NCBI RefSeq assembly: GCF_900115345.1 | Contig: NZ_FOWC01000025.1 | Span: forward strand, 23,604-87,603 | Source of the DNA: Amycolatopsis rubida | GTDB lineage: Bacteria; Actinomycetota; Actinomycetes; Mycobacteriales; Pseudonocardiaceae | DNA: 64,000 nt | Direction of reading: 5' to 3' | Part shown: positions 51,487-60,219 of the stretch, piece by piece | Numbering within the stretch: the stretch's first letter is position 1 | How the letters are laid out: every line of letters starts with the position of its first letter | Program-made: the position numbers and the translations under genes | The notes under the pieces: model-generated | What the model was told of the DNA's origin: nothing | The model's input: only the letters and a program-made list of their open reading frames with translations | Database searches by the model: none

Positions 51487-53028
51487 GTGTTCGACACCCT
51501 CTCCGATCGGCTCACCTCGGCCCTGCAGTCGCTCTCGCGCAAGGGCAGGCTGTCCGACGCCGACATCGACGCCACCGCGCGCGAGATCCGCATCGCGCTG
51601 CTGGAAGCGGACGTCGCGCTCCCGGTGGTCAAGGCGTTCATCGCGAAGATCAAGGACCGGGCGAAGGGCGCCGAGGTCTCCCAGGCGCTGAACCCGGCAC
51701 AGCAGGTCGTGAAGATCGTCAACGAGGAGCTCGTCGGCATCCTCGGCGGCGAGACGCGGCGGCTGAACCTGGCCAAGAACCCGCCGTCGGTGATCATGCT
51801 CGCCGGTCTCCAGGGCGCGGGCAAGACGACACTGGCCGGCAAGCTGGCGATGTGGCTGAAGAAGCAGGGCCACGCGCCGATGCTGGTCGCCTGTGACCTC
51901 CAGCGGCCGAACGCGGTCAACCAGCTGCAGATCGTCGGCGAGCGCGCGGGCGTCACCACGTTCGCGCCGGAGCCGGGCAACGGCGTCGGCGACCCGGTCG
52001 ACGTCGCCCGCCGCGCCATCGAAGAGGCCAAGCACGCGCAGCACGACATCGTCGTGGTCGACACCGCCGGTCGCCTGGGTGTCGACGAAGAGCTGATGAA
52101 GCAGGCCGCGGACATCCGCGAGGCCGTGCAGCCGGACGAAGTCCTGTTCGTGGTCGACGCGATGATCGGTCAGGACGCGGTCACCACGGCCGAGGCGTTC
52201 CGCGACGGCGTCGGCTTCACCGGCGTGGTGCTCACGAAGCTCGACGGCGACGCCCGCGGTGGTGCCGCGCTGTCCGTCCGCGAGGTCACCGGCCAGCCCA
52301 TCCTCTTCGCGTCCAACGGCGAGAAACTCGAAGACTTCGACACGTTCCACCCGGACCGGATGGCCTCGCGCATCCTGGGCATGGGCGACGTGCTGACCCT
52401 GATCGAGCAGGCCGAACAGCACTTCGACCAGGAGCAGGCCGAACAGGCCGCGCAGAAGCTCACCAGCGGGCAGCTCACGCTGGAGGACTTCCTCGAGCAG
52501 ATGCTCGCCGTGCGCAAGATGGGCCCGATCGGCAACCTGCTCGGCATGCTGCCCGGCGCGGGCCAGATGAAAGACCAGCTCGCCGCGGTCGACGACAAGC
52601 AGCTCGACCGGCTCCAGGCGATCATCCGCGGCATGACGCCCGCCGAGCGCGCCGACCCGAAGATGATCAACGGCTCGCGCAGGCTGCGCATCGCGAACGG
52701 TTCGGGCGTGACCGTCCGCGAGGTCAACGACCTGGTCAACCGCTTCTTCGAGGCGCGCAAGATGATGGCGCAGATGGCGGGCCGGTTCGGCTTCGGCGGC
52801 GGAGGCGGCGGGAGCAAGAACCGCAAGGGCAAGAAGGGGAAGAAGGGCAAGAAGGGCCCCACGCAGCCGAAGATGCGCGGCGGGATGCCCGGCGGCATGC
52901 CGATGCTGCCCCCCGGCGGCGGGATGCCCGGCGGGATGCCGGACCTGTCCCAGCTCGGCGGCATGAACGACGTGCCCGGTTTCGACCCGTCCAAGTTCAA
53001 GCTGCCGAAGGACCCGAAGAACAATTGA
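51487..53028 (+). CDS. ffh: signal recognition particle protein Ffh (SRP54)
   Basis: Ffh binds 4.5S RNA and signal peptides and docks on FtsY. The 513-residue protein has the N domain, G1 GLQGAGKTTLAGK (about 106), DTAGRLGVD, TKLDGDARGG and the Met-rich M domain (MGPIGNLLGMLPGAGQMK, NDLVNRFFEARKMM). The C-terminus adds a Lys-rich segment and repeated GGMPGG motifs. GTG 51487 is used. Its stop overlaps the next gene by TTGA. Confidence 0.97.
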   Translation: MFDTLSDRLTSALQSLSRKGRLSDADIDATAREIRIALLEADVALPVVKAFIAKIKDRAKGAEVSQALNPAQQVVKIVNEELVGILGGETRRLNLAKNPPSVIMLAGLQGAGKTTLAGKLAMWLKKQGHAPMLVACDLQRPNAVNQLQIVGERAGVTTFAPEPGNGVGDPVDVARRAIEEAKHAQHDIVVVDTAGRLGVDEELMKQAADIREAVQPDEVLFVVDAMIGQDAVTTAEAFRDGVGFTGVVLTKLDGDARGGAALSVREVTGQPILFASNGEKLEDFDTFHPDRMASRILGMGDVLTLIEQAEQHFDQEQAEQAAQKLTSGQLTLEDFLEQMLAVRKMGPIGNLLGMLPGAGQMKDQLAAVDDKQLDRLQAIIRGMTPAERADPKMINGSRRLRIANGSGVTVREVNDLVNRFFEARKMMAQMAGRFGFGGGGGGSKNRKGKKGKKGKKGPTQPKMRGGMPGGMPMLPPGGGMPGGMPDLSQLGGMNDVPGFDPSKFKLPKDPKNN

Positions 53029-54098
53029 GCCCGCTGCACCTCTCCGGCACCGTCCTGCCCGACGGCGAACCGCGTGACCTCTGGATCCAGGACGGAAAGC
53101 TGTCGTTCGAGCCGGTTCCCGGCGCGGAAACGCTGTCCGCGGGCGGATTCGTGGTCCCCGGGCTCGTCGACGCGCACTGCCACCCGGGCCTCGGCCCGCA
53201 CGGCGGACTGTCGGTGGCGGATGCGGCGGACCAGGCCGCGACCGACCGCGACGCGGGCACCCTGCTGATCCGCGACTGCGGCCTGCCGCTCGACGTCCGG
53301 CCGCTGCAATCCCGCGCCGACCTGCCCACGATCATCCGCTGCGGACGCCATCTGGCGCTGCCGAAGCGGTACATCCCCGGCTTCGCGATCGAACTGGACG
53401 ACCCGGCCCTGCTGCCCGAAGCAGTCGCCGAACAGGCCCGCGACGGCGACGGCTGGGTCAAGCTCGTAGGCGACTGGATCGACCGCGGCCAAGGCGACCT
53501 CGCCCCGCTCTGGCCGGACGATGTACTGACCGAAGCCATCCGCATCGCCCACGACCTCGGCGCGCGCGTCACCGCGCACGTGTTCGGCGAAGCAGCGCTG
53601 CCAGGCTTGATCGGCGCAGGCATCGACTGTCTTGAGCACGGCACCGCACTGTCGTCAGACCAGCTCACCGAACTCGCGCGCCGCGACGTCGCGTTGGTGC
53701 CCACGCTCATCAACATCGAGAACTTCCCGGGCATCGCGGACAAGGCAGGCAAGTACCCGACGTACGCGGCCCACATGCGCGCACTGCACGCCGGTGTGGC
53801 TGACATGGTGTCCTCGGCCGTCGAAGCGGGCGTACGCGTCTTCGCGGGCACGGACGCGGGCGGCATGGTCGAGCACGGCCGTATCGCCGACGAAGTCGAA
53901 GCGCTCCACCGCGCGGGGATGTCGCGTACGCAGGCTCTCGCAAGCGCTTCCTGGGAAGCGCGCGAATGGCTGGGCCATCCCGGCATCGAACACGGCGCCC
54001 CGGCCGACCTGATCGTTTACGCCGACGACCCGCGCGCCGACTTGGCCGCGCTGCACCACCCGACCCACATCGTTCTGGGCGGCACCGTCTTCCACTGA
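53025..54098 (+). CDS. metal-dependent amidohydrolase
   Basis: The 357-residue protein has the amidohydrolase metal motif PGLVDAHCHPG, VTAHVFGE and CLEHGTAL histidines, FAGTDAGG with the catalytic aspartate, and the C-terminal beta-sandwich (GAPADLIVYADDP). This resembles imidazolonepropionase-like or prolidase-like peptidases. TTG 53025 overlaps the ffh stop, so it is cotranscribed with ffh, a conserved linkage in actinobacteria. The substrate is unknown. Confidence 0.9.
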   Translation: MSPLHLSGTVLPDGEPRDLWIQDGKLSFEPVPGAETLSAGGFVVPGLVDAHCHPGLGPHGGLSVADAADQAATDRDAGTLLIRDCGLPLDVRPLQSRADLPTIIRCGRHLALPKRYIPGFAIELDDPALLPEAVAEQARDGDGWVKLVGDWIDRGQGDLAPLWPDDVLTEAIRIAHDLGARVTAHVFGEAALPGLIGAGIDCLEHGTALSSDQLTELARRDVALVPTLINIENFPGIADKAGKYPTYAAHMRALHAGVADMVSSAVEAGVRVFAGTDAGGMVEHGRIADEVEALHRAGMSRTQALASASWEAREWLGHPGIEHGAPADLIVYADDPRADLAALHHPTHIVLGGTVFH

Positions 54099-54173
54099 CC
54101 CCCGCTTCGCCGCCTGCAACCTCTGCGCGACCCCGCCTCGACGCGCCACACCACAGGCACATAGCGTGAACCT

Positions 54174-54896
54174 GTGGCCGAAGACGGTGGGGGAAAGCGA
54201 GTTCTGGGCGCCCATTGGGCATTCGCCGCGTTCTTTTTCGGAGTAGCCGGCTACTACCTCGTCACCCTCCTCACCGCGGCCGCGTTCAACCGGCACGTCG
54301 GCGACGACGACCCGGTCGAGGCGTACGCGGGACCGTTGCTGCTGCTGGCGTTCCTGCCGAACCTGATCCTCGGCCTCGGCCCGGCGATCGCCTCGCTGCG
54401 ATACGGCTCCGGTCCCGAACGCGACTTCGGGCTCCGCACCCGGGGCCGCGACCTCCGCATCGGCCTCGCCTGCGGCCTGCTCGCGCTCGTCGCCGGCTTC
54501 GTGCTGAACGCCGCCGAAATCGCGGTCTTCGGCGGCGACGAGGTGTCCGACAGCCCGCTCACCGACCTGCCCGACGTGTCCGGCGGCAGCCCGGTCTGGC
54601 TCATCGCGACCGCGCTGGTGCTGGTGATCGCCGTCCCGCTCACCGAGGAACTGCTGCTGCGCGGGGCGCTGTGGAACGCCCTGCTGCACTACAAGATCCC
54701 GCCGTGGGTGGTGCTCGTGCTCACCTCGTTGATGTTCGCGCTGCTGCACGGCGAGACCACGCGCACGATCGCGCTGTTCGGCCAGGGTCTCGTCCTCGGG
54801 CTGGCGCGGCACTATTCCGGCCGGACCTCGGCGAGCGTGCTCGCGCACGCGGCCAACAACCTGCCGCCGGCCGTCCTTCTCTTCATCGGGCATTGA
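54174..54896 (+). CDS. CPBP family intramembrane metalloprotease, copy 1
   Basis: The 240-residue protein has about seven membrane helices and the CPBP (CAAX protease/bacteriocin-processing) motifs EELLLRG (about 156), FALLHGE and HAANN. Members are Rce1-like glutamate intramembrane proteases. GTG start. A second CPBP gene follows after 88 bases. Physiological substrate unknown. Confidence 0.9.
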   Translation: MAEDGGGKRVLGAHWAFAAFFFGVAGYYLVTLLTAAAFNRHVGDDDPVEAYAGPLLLLAFLPNLILGLGPAIASLRYGSGPERDFGLRTRGRDLRIGLACGLLALVAGFVLNAAEIAVFGGDEVSDSPLTDLPDVSGGSPVWLIATALVLVIAVPLTEELLLRGALWNALLHYKIPPWVVLVLTSLMFALLHGETTRTIALFGQGLVLGLARHYSGRTSASVLAHAANNLPPAVLLFIGH

Positions 54897-54984
54897 GGGA
54901 AACCGGTGACCGGTCGAGTACTGTGCGAAACCATTTCGGCCGCTAGGCTCGACCAGTGAGCAGAGCGAGCACGGGGAGGCGGGC

Positions 54985-55776
54985 GTGACCACATCACAGC
55001 CCCGTGAACCTTTCTCCCGTGCGCTCTCCCCGGAGGACTTCGTGGCCGAACCGACCGCGTTCCCGGCACATCGCTGGGGATTCGGGGCGTTCCTGCTGGT
55101 CGAGGCGGTGCTGCTGGCGTCGGCCGCGTTCATCGGCGCACTGGCCGGGCCGACCGCTCCGGGCAGGCCGCTGCCGATCAGCACAGTGCTGCTCGGCACG
55201 ATGCTGCCCACCATGATCGCCGCGGGCGCCGCGGTGCTGATCACCGTCGTGCGCGGCAACGGCCCGAAGCTCGACCTGCGGCTCGAATGGCGCTGGCCGG
55301 ACGTCTGGACCGGGCTCAAATTCGGCATGCTCGGCCTCCTGCTCACCTCGCTGAGCGCCTACGTGTGGACCGAGCTGGTCGGCTCGGCGGACGCGACGTC
55401 GGCGATCAGCGCGCTGGTCGACGACCGCAAGATGTCCGTACCCGCCGCCGCGGTGATGTTCGGCTACCTGTGGCTGCTCGGGCCGATCTGCGAGGAGATC
55501 ATCTACCGCGGCCTGCTCTGGGGCGCGGTGGAACGGCTGCAGTGGCGCAGCGAGCGCTGGGGCCGGGTCGCCGCGTTCCTGCTGTCCACCGCGGTCTTCG
55601 CGGCCAGCCACCTGGAACCGCTGCGCACCACGTTGCTGCTGGTGATCTCCATCCCGATCGGGCTGGCCCGGCTGTCCACCGGACGGCTGGCGGGCAGCGT
55701 CGTCGCGCACGCGGTCAACAACTTCCTGCCCGCGGTCGCGATCCTGCTCGGCGCGCTCGGCGTCGCGTCCTTCTGA
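54985..55776 (+). CDS. CPBP family intramembrane metalloprotease, copy 2
   Basis: The 263-residue protein has a soluble N-terminus of about 30 residues, about eight helices, and the motifs EEIIYRG (about 170), FAASHLE and HAVNN. It is divergent in sequence from copy 1, so the tandem is old. It lies directly upstream of rpsP with a 188-base promoter gap. Confidence 0.9.
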   Translation: MTTSQPREPFSRALSPEDFVAEPTAFPAHRWGFGAFLLVEAVLLASAAFIGALAGPTAPGRPLPISTVLLGTMLPTMIAAGAAVLITVVRGNGPKLDLRLEWRWPDVWTGLKFGMLGLLLTSLSAYVWTELVGSADATSAISALVDDRKMSVPAAAVMFGYLWLLGPICEEIIYRGLLWGAVERLQWRSERWGRVAAFLLSTAVFAASHLEPLRTTLLLVISIPIGLARLSTGRLAGSVVAHAVNNFLPAVAILLGALGVASF

Positions 55777-55964
55777 GGCCCCTGCGGGCGTCCGAGGGAG
55801 CCCCTGCGCAGGCACAACGACGGCATCTGGCAGAATGTTCGCTTGCCCGCTTCCGCCGGACCCTCTCGCCGTGTGGAAGCTCCTGACCTCCGGGTGCCGC
55901 AAGCCTGTCCCCACGGGTTCGGCGCGCGCCCCGCACCACACAGCACTGAGGAGTACCCACACCC

Positions 55965-56408
55965 GTGGCCGTCAAGATCAAGCTGCAGCGCCTCGGCAAG
56001 ATCCGTGCGCCGTACTACCGCATCATCATCGCCGACGCGCGCACCCGCCGGGACGGCAAGGCCATCGAGACGATCGGCAAGTACCACCCGAAGGAAGAGC
56101 CGAGCTTCATCGAGGTCGACACCGAGCGGGCGCAGTACTGGCTGGGCGTCGGCGCGCAGCCGACCGAGCCGGTCCAGCGCATCCTCGAGATCACCGGCGA
56201 CTGGCAGAAGTTCAAGGGCCTGCCGGGCGCCGAGGGCACCCTGAAGGTGGCCGAGCCGAAGCCGTCCAAGCAGGACCTGTTCAACGCGGCGCTGGCCGCG
56301 GCCGGCGAGGAGCCCTCCACCGAGGCCGTCACGCCGAAGAAGAAGTCGGCCCCGAAGAAGGCCGAGGCCGAGAAGGCGGAAGCCGCTGAGGGCGAGAAGT
56401 CCGAGTGA
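55965..56408 (+). CDS. rpsP: 30S ribosomal protein S16
   Basis: The 147-residue protein begins AVKIKLQRLGKIRAPYYRI and has the S16 core to about residue 90. It then has a Lys/Glu/Ala-rich tail of about 55 residues typical of actinobacterial S16. GAGGAG lies nine bases before GTG 55965. AGAATG near 55833 is a possible -10. The stop overlaps the KH protein gene by GTGA. Confidence 0.97.
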   Translation: MAVKIKLQRLGKIRAPYYRIIIADARTRRDGKAIETIGKYHPKEEPSFIEVDTERAQYWLGVGAQPTEPVQRILEITGDWQKFKGLPGAEGTLKVAEPKPSKQDLFNAALAAAGEEPSTEAVTPKKKSAPKKAEAEKAEAAEGEKSE

Positions 56409-56644
56409 GCTTCCTCGCCGACTCCCTCGAGCACCTGGTGCGCGGGATCGTCGACAACCCGGACGAGGTCCGGGTCGAGCTGCTGACCACGCGTCGTGGC
56501 CGCACGCTTGAGGTGCACGTCCACCCCGACGATCTCGGCAAGGTGATCGGCCGGGGCGGGCGCACCGCGACCGCTCTGCGCACCGTGATGGGCGGCATCG
56601 GCGGCCGAGGCGTCCGCGTGGACGTCGTCGACACCGATCGCTGA
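56405..56644 (+). CDS. khpA: KH-domain RNA-binding protein (KhpA/YlqC type)
   Basis: The 79-residue protein is a minimal KH domain with the RNA-binding loop GKVIGRGGRTATALRT. KhpA works with KhpB and affects cell envelope genes in other bacteria. Its place between rpsP and rimM is conserved. GTG 56405 overlaps rpsP. Confidence 0.94.
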   Translation: MSFLADSLEHLVRGIVDNPDEVRVELLTTRRGRTLEVHVHPDDLGKVIGRGGRTATALRTVMGGIGGRGVRVDVVDTDR

Positions 56645-56669
56645 CCCGGATTCTCGGAAACGGTCAGGT

Positions 56670-57185
56670 ATGGACGTCGTAGTCGGCCGTATCGCGAAGG
56701 CGCACGGCATCCGCGGCGAGCTCGCGGTCGACGTGCGCACGGATTCGCCGCAGCAGCGGTTCGCGATCGGTGCGGCCGTCACGACGAAGCTGCGCGACGG
56801 CAGCACGAGAGAACTCACCATCGCAGCCGCCCGCGAACACAGCGGGCGGCTGCTGGTGCGTTTCGAGGAAGTTCTCACGCGCGACGTCGCGGAAGCCCTG
56901 CGCGGCGCCCTGCTGCTGGCGGACACGGACACTTTGCCGCCCACCGGAGACCCGGACGAGTTCTACGACCACGAGCTGGCCGGCCTGCGCGCCGAGCTGG
57001 CCGACGGGACGGTCGTGGGCAAGGTCGTCGAGGTGGTCCACTCGCCTGCCGGGGAACTGCTCGAACTCGATCACGACGGACGCTCGGTGTTGGTACCTTT
57101 CGTCCGCGCCATCGTTCCGGTGGTGGATGTCGCGGGGGGCCGGGTCGTGCTCGATCCGCCCGAAGGCCTCCTCGACGCCGGCTGA
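56670..57185 (+). CDS. rimM: ribosome maturation factor RimM
   Basis: RimM helps assemble the 30S head with S19. The 171-residue protein shows GRIAKAHGIRGELAV in the N-terminal barrel, and the PRC domain with EFYDHELAG and VLVPFVRAIVP. Standard length. It is followed 10 bases later by a secreted-protein gene that interrupts the usual rimM-trmD junction. Confidence 0.96.
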   Translation: MDVVVGRIAKAHGIRGELAVDVRTDSPQQRFAIGAAVTTKLRDGSTRELTIAAAREHSGRLLVRFEEVLTRDVAEALRGALLLADTDTLPPTGDPDEFYDHELAGLRAELADGTVVGKVVEVVHSPAGELLELDHDGRSVLVPFVRAIVPVVDVAGGRVVLDPPEGLLDAG

Positions 57186-57195
57186 GGGGGAGTTC

Positions 57196-57903
57196 GTGAA
57201 GTTCTGGGCGAAGGCTGCCTTCGCAGCCGTTCTGGCCACCGCTTTCGCCGCGCCGCCCGCGCAGGCCGCTTCGCCGGTGTACGGCGACTTTTCGCTGATG
57301 TTCCAGCGCAGCGCCGGCCAGTACGCGCCGCCGGGGGAGAAGGCGTTCCAGTGGGCATGGTCGCCGCAATCGGCCACCGAATCGCAGATCACCTGGGGCG
57401 ACCCGGTCACCTGGCCGCCCGCGACCGCCGAGCACTTCGTCCGCTCGGGCGACTGGGTGCTGATCGACGGCTGGGACGGCAACGGCACGTACTACTCGGA
57501 GCGGGTCACCGAAGAGTCCGTGTGCACCGGCTCCGCCTGTACGCCGATCCCGTCCGACGGCGGCCGCCAGCACTACGTGCGCTGGACCGTGCCGTCCACC
57601 GACTACCGGCTCGTCGCGCGCGGAACGATCACCGAGCAGAGTTCGGGCAAGGTCGTCCACTTCGAGCATCTGCAGACCTGGGGCGCGCCCGCTCCGTGCT
57701 CGAACGCCCGCTTCGGGGCGCGCACCTGCATCACGCAGACCGAGACCTGGTCGGACGACAACGGGCTGCCCGCTGGGTCGCCGGTCCGCCAGACGCTGCA
57801 CCGCAGCATCAAGATCGCTAAGGGGCTCGGCATGGCCTTCGCGATCGACCAGGACGTCCCGAGCCCGTGGCACGCCGAGGCCACCGAGTACTGGAACTGG
57901 TAA
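57196..57903 (+). CDS. secreted protein of unknown function inserted between rimM and trmD
   Basis: The 235-residue precursor has a signal peptide (about 1-25, ending AQAA) and a mature domain rich in Trp/Thr/Tyr. Four cysteines pair closely (VCTGSAC and PCSNARFGARTC), suggesting two disulfides. GTG 57196 has GGGGGAG four bases upstream. Spacing of 10 bases to rimM and 4 to trmD makes it cotranscribed with them. I recognise no family. Confidence 0.8.
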   Translation: MKFWAKAAFAAVLATAFAAPPAQAASPVYGDFSLMFQRSAGQYAPPGEKAFQWAWSPQSATESQITWGDPVTWPPATAEHFVRSGDWVLIDGWDGNGTYYSERVTEESVCTGSACTPIPSDGGRQHYVRWTVPSTDYRLVARGTITEQSSGKVVHFEHLQTWGAPAPCSNARFGARTCITQTETWSDDNGLPAGSPVRQTLHRSIKIAKGLGMAFAIDQDVPSPWHAEATEYWNW

Positions 57904-57907
57904 CCGC

Positions 57908-58654
57908 TTGCGCATCGACGTCGTCACCATTTTCCCCGAGTACCTCGACCCGCTGCGCGCCGCGCTGCTGGGCCGGGCGATCGACCGCGGCCTCATCGAG
58001 GTCGGTGTGCACGACCTGCGCGACTGGACCCACGACGTGCACCGCGCGGTCGACGACGCGCCGTACGGCGGCGGCCCCGGCATGGTCATGAAGCCGCAGA
58101 TCTGGGGCCCGGCCTTGGACGACGTGTGCGGCGAAGGCACCCGGCTCGTGGTCCCGACTCCCGCGGGCAAGCCGTTCACCCAGGAGCTGGCGCACGCCTA
58201 CGCCGAGGAAAAGCACCTGGTGTTCGCCTGCGGCCGCTACGAGGGCATCGACCAGCGGGTCGTGGACGACGCGGCCCGCCGGATGCCGGTCGACGAGGTC
58301 TCGATCGGGGACTACGTGCTGGTCGGCGGCGAGGCCGCGGTGCTGGTGATGGTCGAGGCCGTGGTCCGGCTGCTGCCGGGCGTGCTCGGCAACGCCCGGT
58401 CGGCGGCCGAGGACTCGTTCTCCGACGGCCTGCTCGAAGGCCCCAGCTACACCCGCCCGGAGGTGTGGCGCGACCTGCCGGTGCCGGACGTGCTGCGCTC
58501 GGGCAACCACGCGCTCATCGACCGCTGGCGGCGCGACCAGGCGCTGGAGCGCACCGCGCTCCGGCGGCCGGATCTGCTGGCCCAACTGCCGGAAGGCAGC
58601 CTGGACAAGCGGGACCGCGAGGTGCTCGAAGGGCTGGACGACCAGCCCGGATAG
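57908..58654 (+). CDS. trmD: tRNA (guanine-N1)-methyltransferase
   Basis: TrmD makes m1G37 in tRNA using a SPOUT trefoil knot. The 248-residue protein shows RIDVVTIFPEYL, DDAPYGGGPGM, CGRYEGIDQRV and VSIGDYVLVGGEAA. TTG 57908 is the start. Length is normal. Confidence 0.97.
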   Translation: MRIDVVTIFPEYLDPLRAALLGRAIDRGLIEVGVHDLRDWTHDVHRAVDDAPYGGGPGMVMKPQIWGPALDDVCGEGTRLVVPTPAGKPFTQELAHAYAEEKHLVFACGRYEGIDQRVVDDAARRMPVDEVSIGDYVLVGGEAAVLVMVEAVVRLLPGVLGNARSAAEDSFSDGLLEGPSYTRPEVWRDLPVPDVLRSGNHALIDRWRRDQALERTALRRPDLLAQLPEGSLDKRDREVLEGLDDQPG

Positions 58655-58851
58655 GCCCCGTGCGAGGTCTCCGGGGGCCTCTGCCATAATGGATTGGTTG
58701 GCGTGACGCGTCATTTTGTACTTTGGCCACCGGTCGAAGCGAGAAGCCGCGAAGCCAGCCGTGAATGCCATCAGCCCCGGGCTAGTCGCAGTGAACTCCA
58801 CTGCGCGCTCAAGCTGTACGTAAGCCACACGAATACGAGGACGGACCACCG
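58655..58851 (+). promoter_or_regulatory. rplS promoter and leader
   Basis: CATAAT (58685-58690) is a good -10 element, with no clear -35. The leader of about 155 bases contains GCAGTG-n5-CACTGC (58788-58804) and other short inverted repeats. It could hold an L19 autoregulatory structure, but no known motif is recognised. A GAGG ribosome site lies about 13 bases before the ATG. Confidence 0.4.
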
Positions 58852-59220
58852 ATGAACACCCTGGACGCGCTGGACGCGCAGTCACTGCGTTCCGACATCC
58901 CGGCCTTCCGCCCCGGCGACACGCTCAAGGTGCACGTCCGCGTCATCGAGGGCAACCGCGAGCGCAACCAGGTCTTCCAGGGCGTCGTGATCCGCCGGCA
59001 CGGCGGCGGCGTCCGGGAGACCTTCACCGTCCGCAAGGTCTCGTTCGGCGTCGGTGTCGAGCGCACCTTCCCGGTGCACTCGCCGAACGTGGCCGAGATC
59101 GAGGTCTTCAAGCGCGGCGACGTGCGCCGGGCGAAGCTGTACTACCTGCGCGAGCTGCGCGGCAAGAAGGCCAAGATCAAGGAGCGCCGCGAGAACCGCG
59201 AGACCACCTCTGCCCGCTGA
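58852..59220 (+). CDS. rplS: 50S ribosomal protein L19
   Basis: The 122-residue protein has the L19 motifs RPGDTLKVHVRVIEGNR, QVFQGVVIRR and the basic C-terminus KLYYLRELRGKKAKIKERR. It sits at the 30S-50S interface. It follows trmD in the conserved order. Confidence 0.97.
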   Translation: MNTLDALDAQSLRSDIPAFRPGDTLKVHVRVIEGNRERNQVFQGVVIRRHGGGVRETFTVRKVSFGVGVERTFPVHSPNVAEIEVFKRGDVRRAKLYYLRELRGKKAKIKERRENRETTSAR

Positions 59221-59251
59221 GTGGCGAGTCGGTTACCGGTAGCCTGGCGAC

Positions 59252-60178
59252 GTGGTCGAACCTGTGTCGCGGAACGCCGATGAGGACGGCCCCGAACGCC
59301 CGGACGAGGACCAGGAACGGTCCGGCGGGCGTCGGGGGTCGCACCGGCGAGGCAAGTCCTCGAAAAAGCGGTCGTTCTGGAAGGAACTGCCGATCCTGAT
59401 CGTGATCGCCCTGGTGCTCACGATCGTGATTCAGGCGTTCCTCGCGAAGGTCTACATGATCCCCTCGGGATCGATGGAGGCCACGCTGCACGGCTGCCCC
59501 GGGTGTACCGGCGACCGGATCCTGGTCGACCGCGTCACCTACGACTTCACCGACCCCTCGCCGGGGGACGTGATCGTGTTCAAGGGCCCGCCCGCGTGGA
59601 CCGAGAACGAGATCGCACCGCAGGAGTCGAGCAACATCGTCGTGCGCGCGCTGCGCGGTCTCGGCTCGCTGGTCGGCTTCGCGCCGCCGGACGAGCGGGA
59701 CTTCGTCAAGCGCGTCATCGCCACCGGTGGCCAGACCGTCCAGTGCTGCGACGACCGCAACCGGGTGATCGTCGACGGCAAGGCCCTCGACGAGCCCTAC
59801 ATCCACTGGGAAGACAAGAACCACCCCGTTCAGGAGTCGTTCGCCCCGGTGAAGGTCCCGCAGGGCGCGCTCTGGGTGATGGGCGACAACCGCAACAACT
59901 CCGCCGACTCGCGTTATCAGGGCGGCGGCGGACCCAACGGTGCCGTGCCGGTCGACGACGTCATCGGCAAGGCCCGCATCATCGTGCTGCCGCCGGGCCG
60001 CTGGGGCGGGATCTCGGACCACAATCCGCAGGAGAACGCCCAGCCGGTCGCGCTCGGCGCGCCCGCCTGGCAGCAAGGGCTGCCGCTCGGCATCGGCTTC
60101 GCCACCGCGGTGCCGACGCTCTTCGTCGGACGCCGGTTGAAGGCGGGCCTCCGCAAGGCGGCCGGCCGGAGACGTTGA
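59252..60178 (+). CDS. lepB: signal peptidase I
   Basis: The 308-residue membrane serine protease removes Sec and Tat signal peptides. It has a charged N-terminus, one membrane helix (about 46-66), catalytic Ser74 in PSGSM, catalytic Lys153 in RDFVKRVIA, and the box GDNRNNSADSR. A second hydrophobic stretch near the C-terminus may be a tail anchor. GTG 59252. CxxC residues 82-85 are an unusual addition after the catalytic serine. Confidence 0.95.
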   Translation: MVEPVSRNADEDGPERPDEDQERSGGRRGSHRRGKSSKKRSFWKELPILIVIALVLTIVIQAFLAKVYMIPSGSMEATLHGCPGCTGDRILVDRVTYDFTDPSPGDVIVFKGPPAWTENEIAPQESSNIVVRALRGLGSLVGFAPPDERDFVKRVIATGGQTVQCCDDRNRVIVDGKALDEPYIHWEDKNHPVQESFAPVKVPQGALWVMGDNRNNSADSRYQGGGGPNGAVPVDDVIGKARIIVLPPGRWGGISDHNPQENAQPVALGAPAWQQGLPLGIGFATAVPTLFVGRRLKAGLRKAAGRRR

Positions 60179-60219
60179 GCGGTGCGCTCCGTCGTCCGCG
60201 ACTCCCGGGTGGTGTTCCG

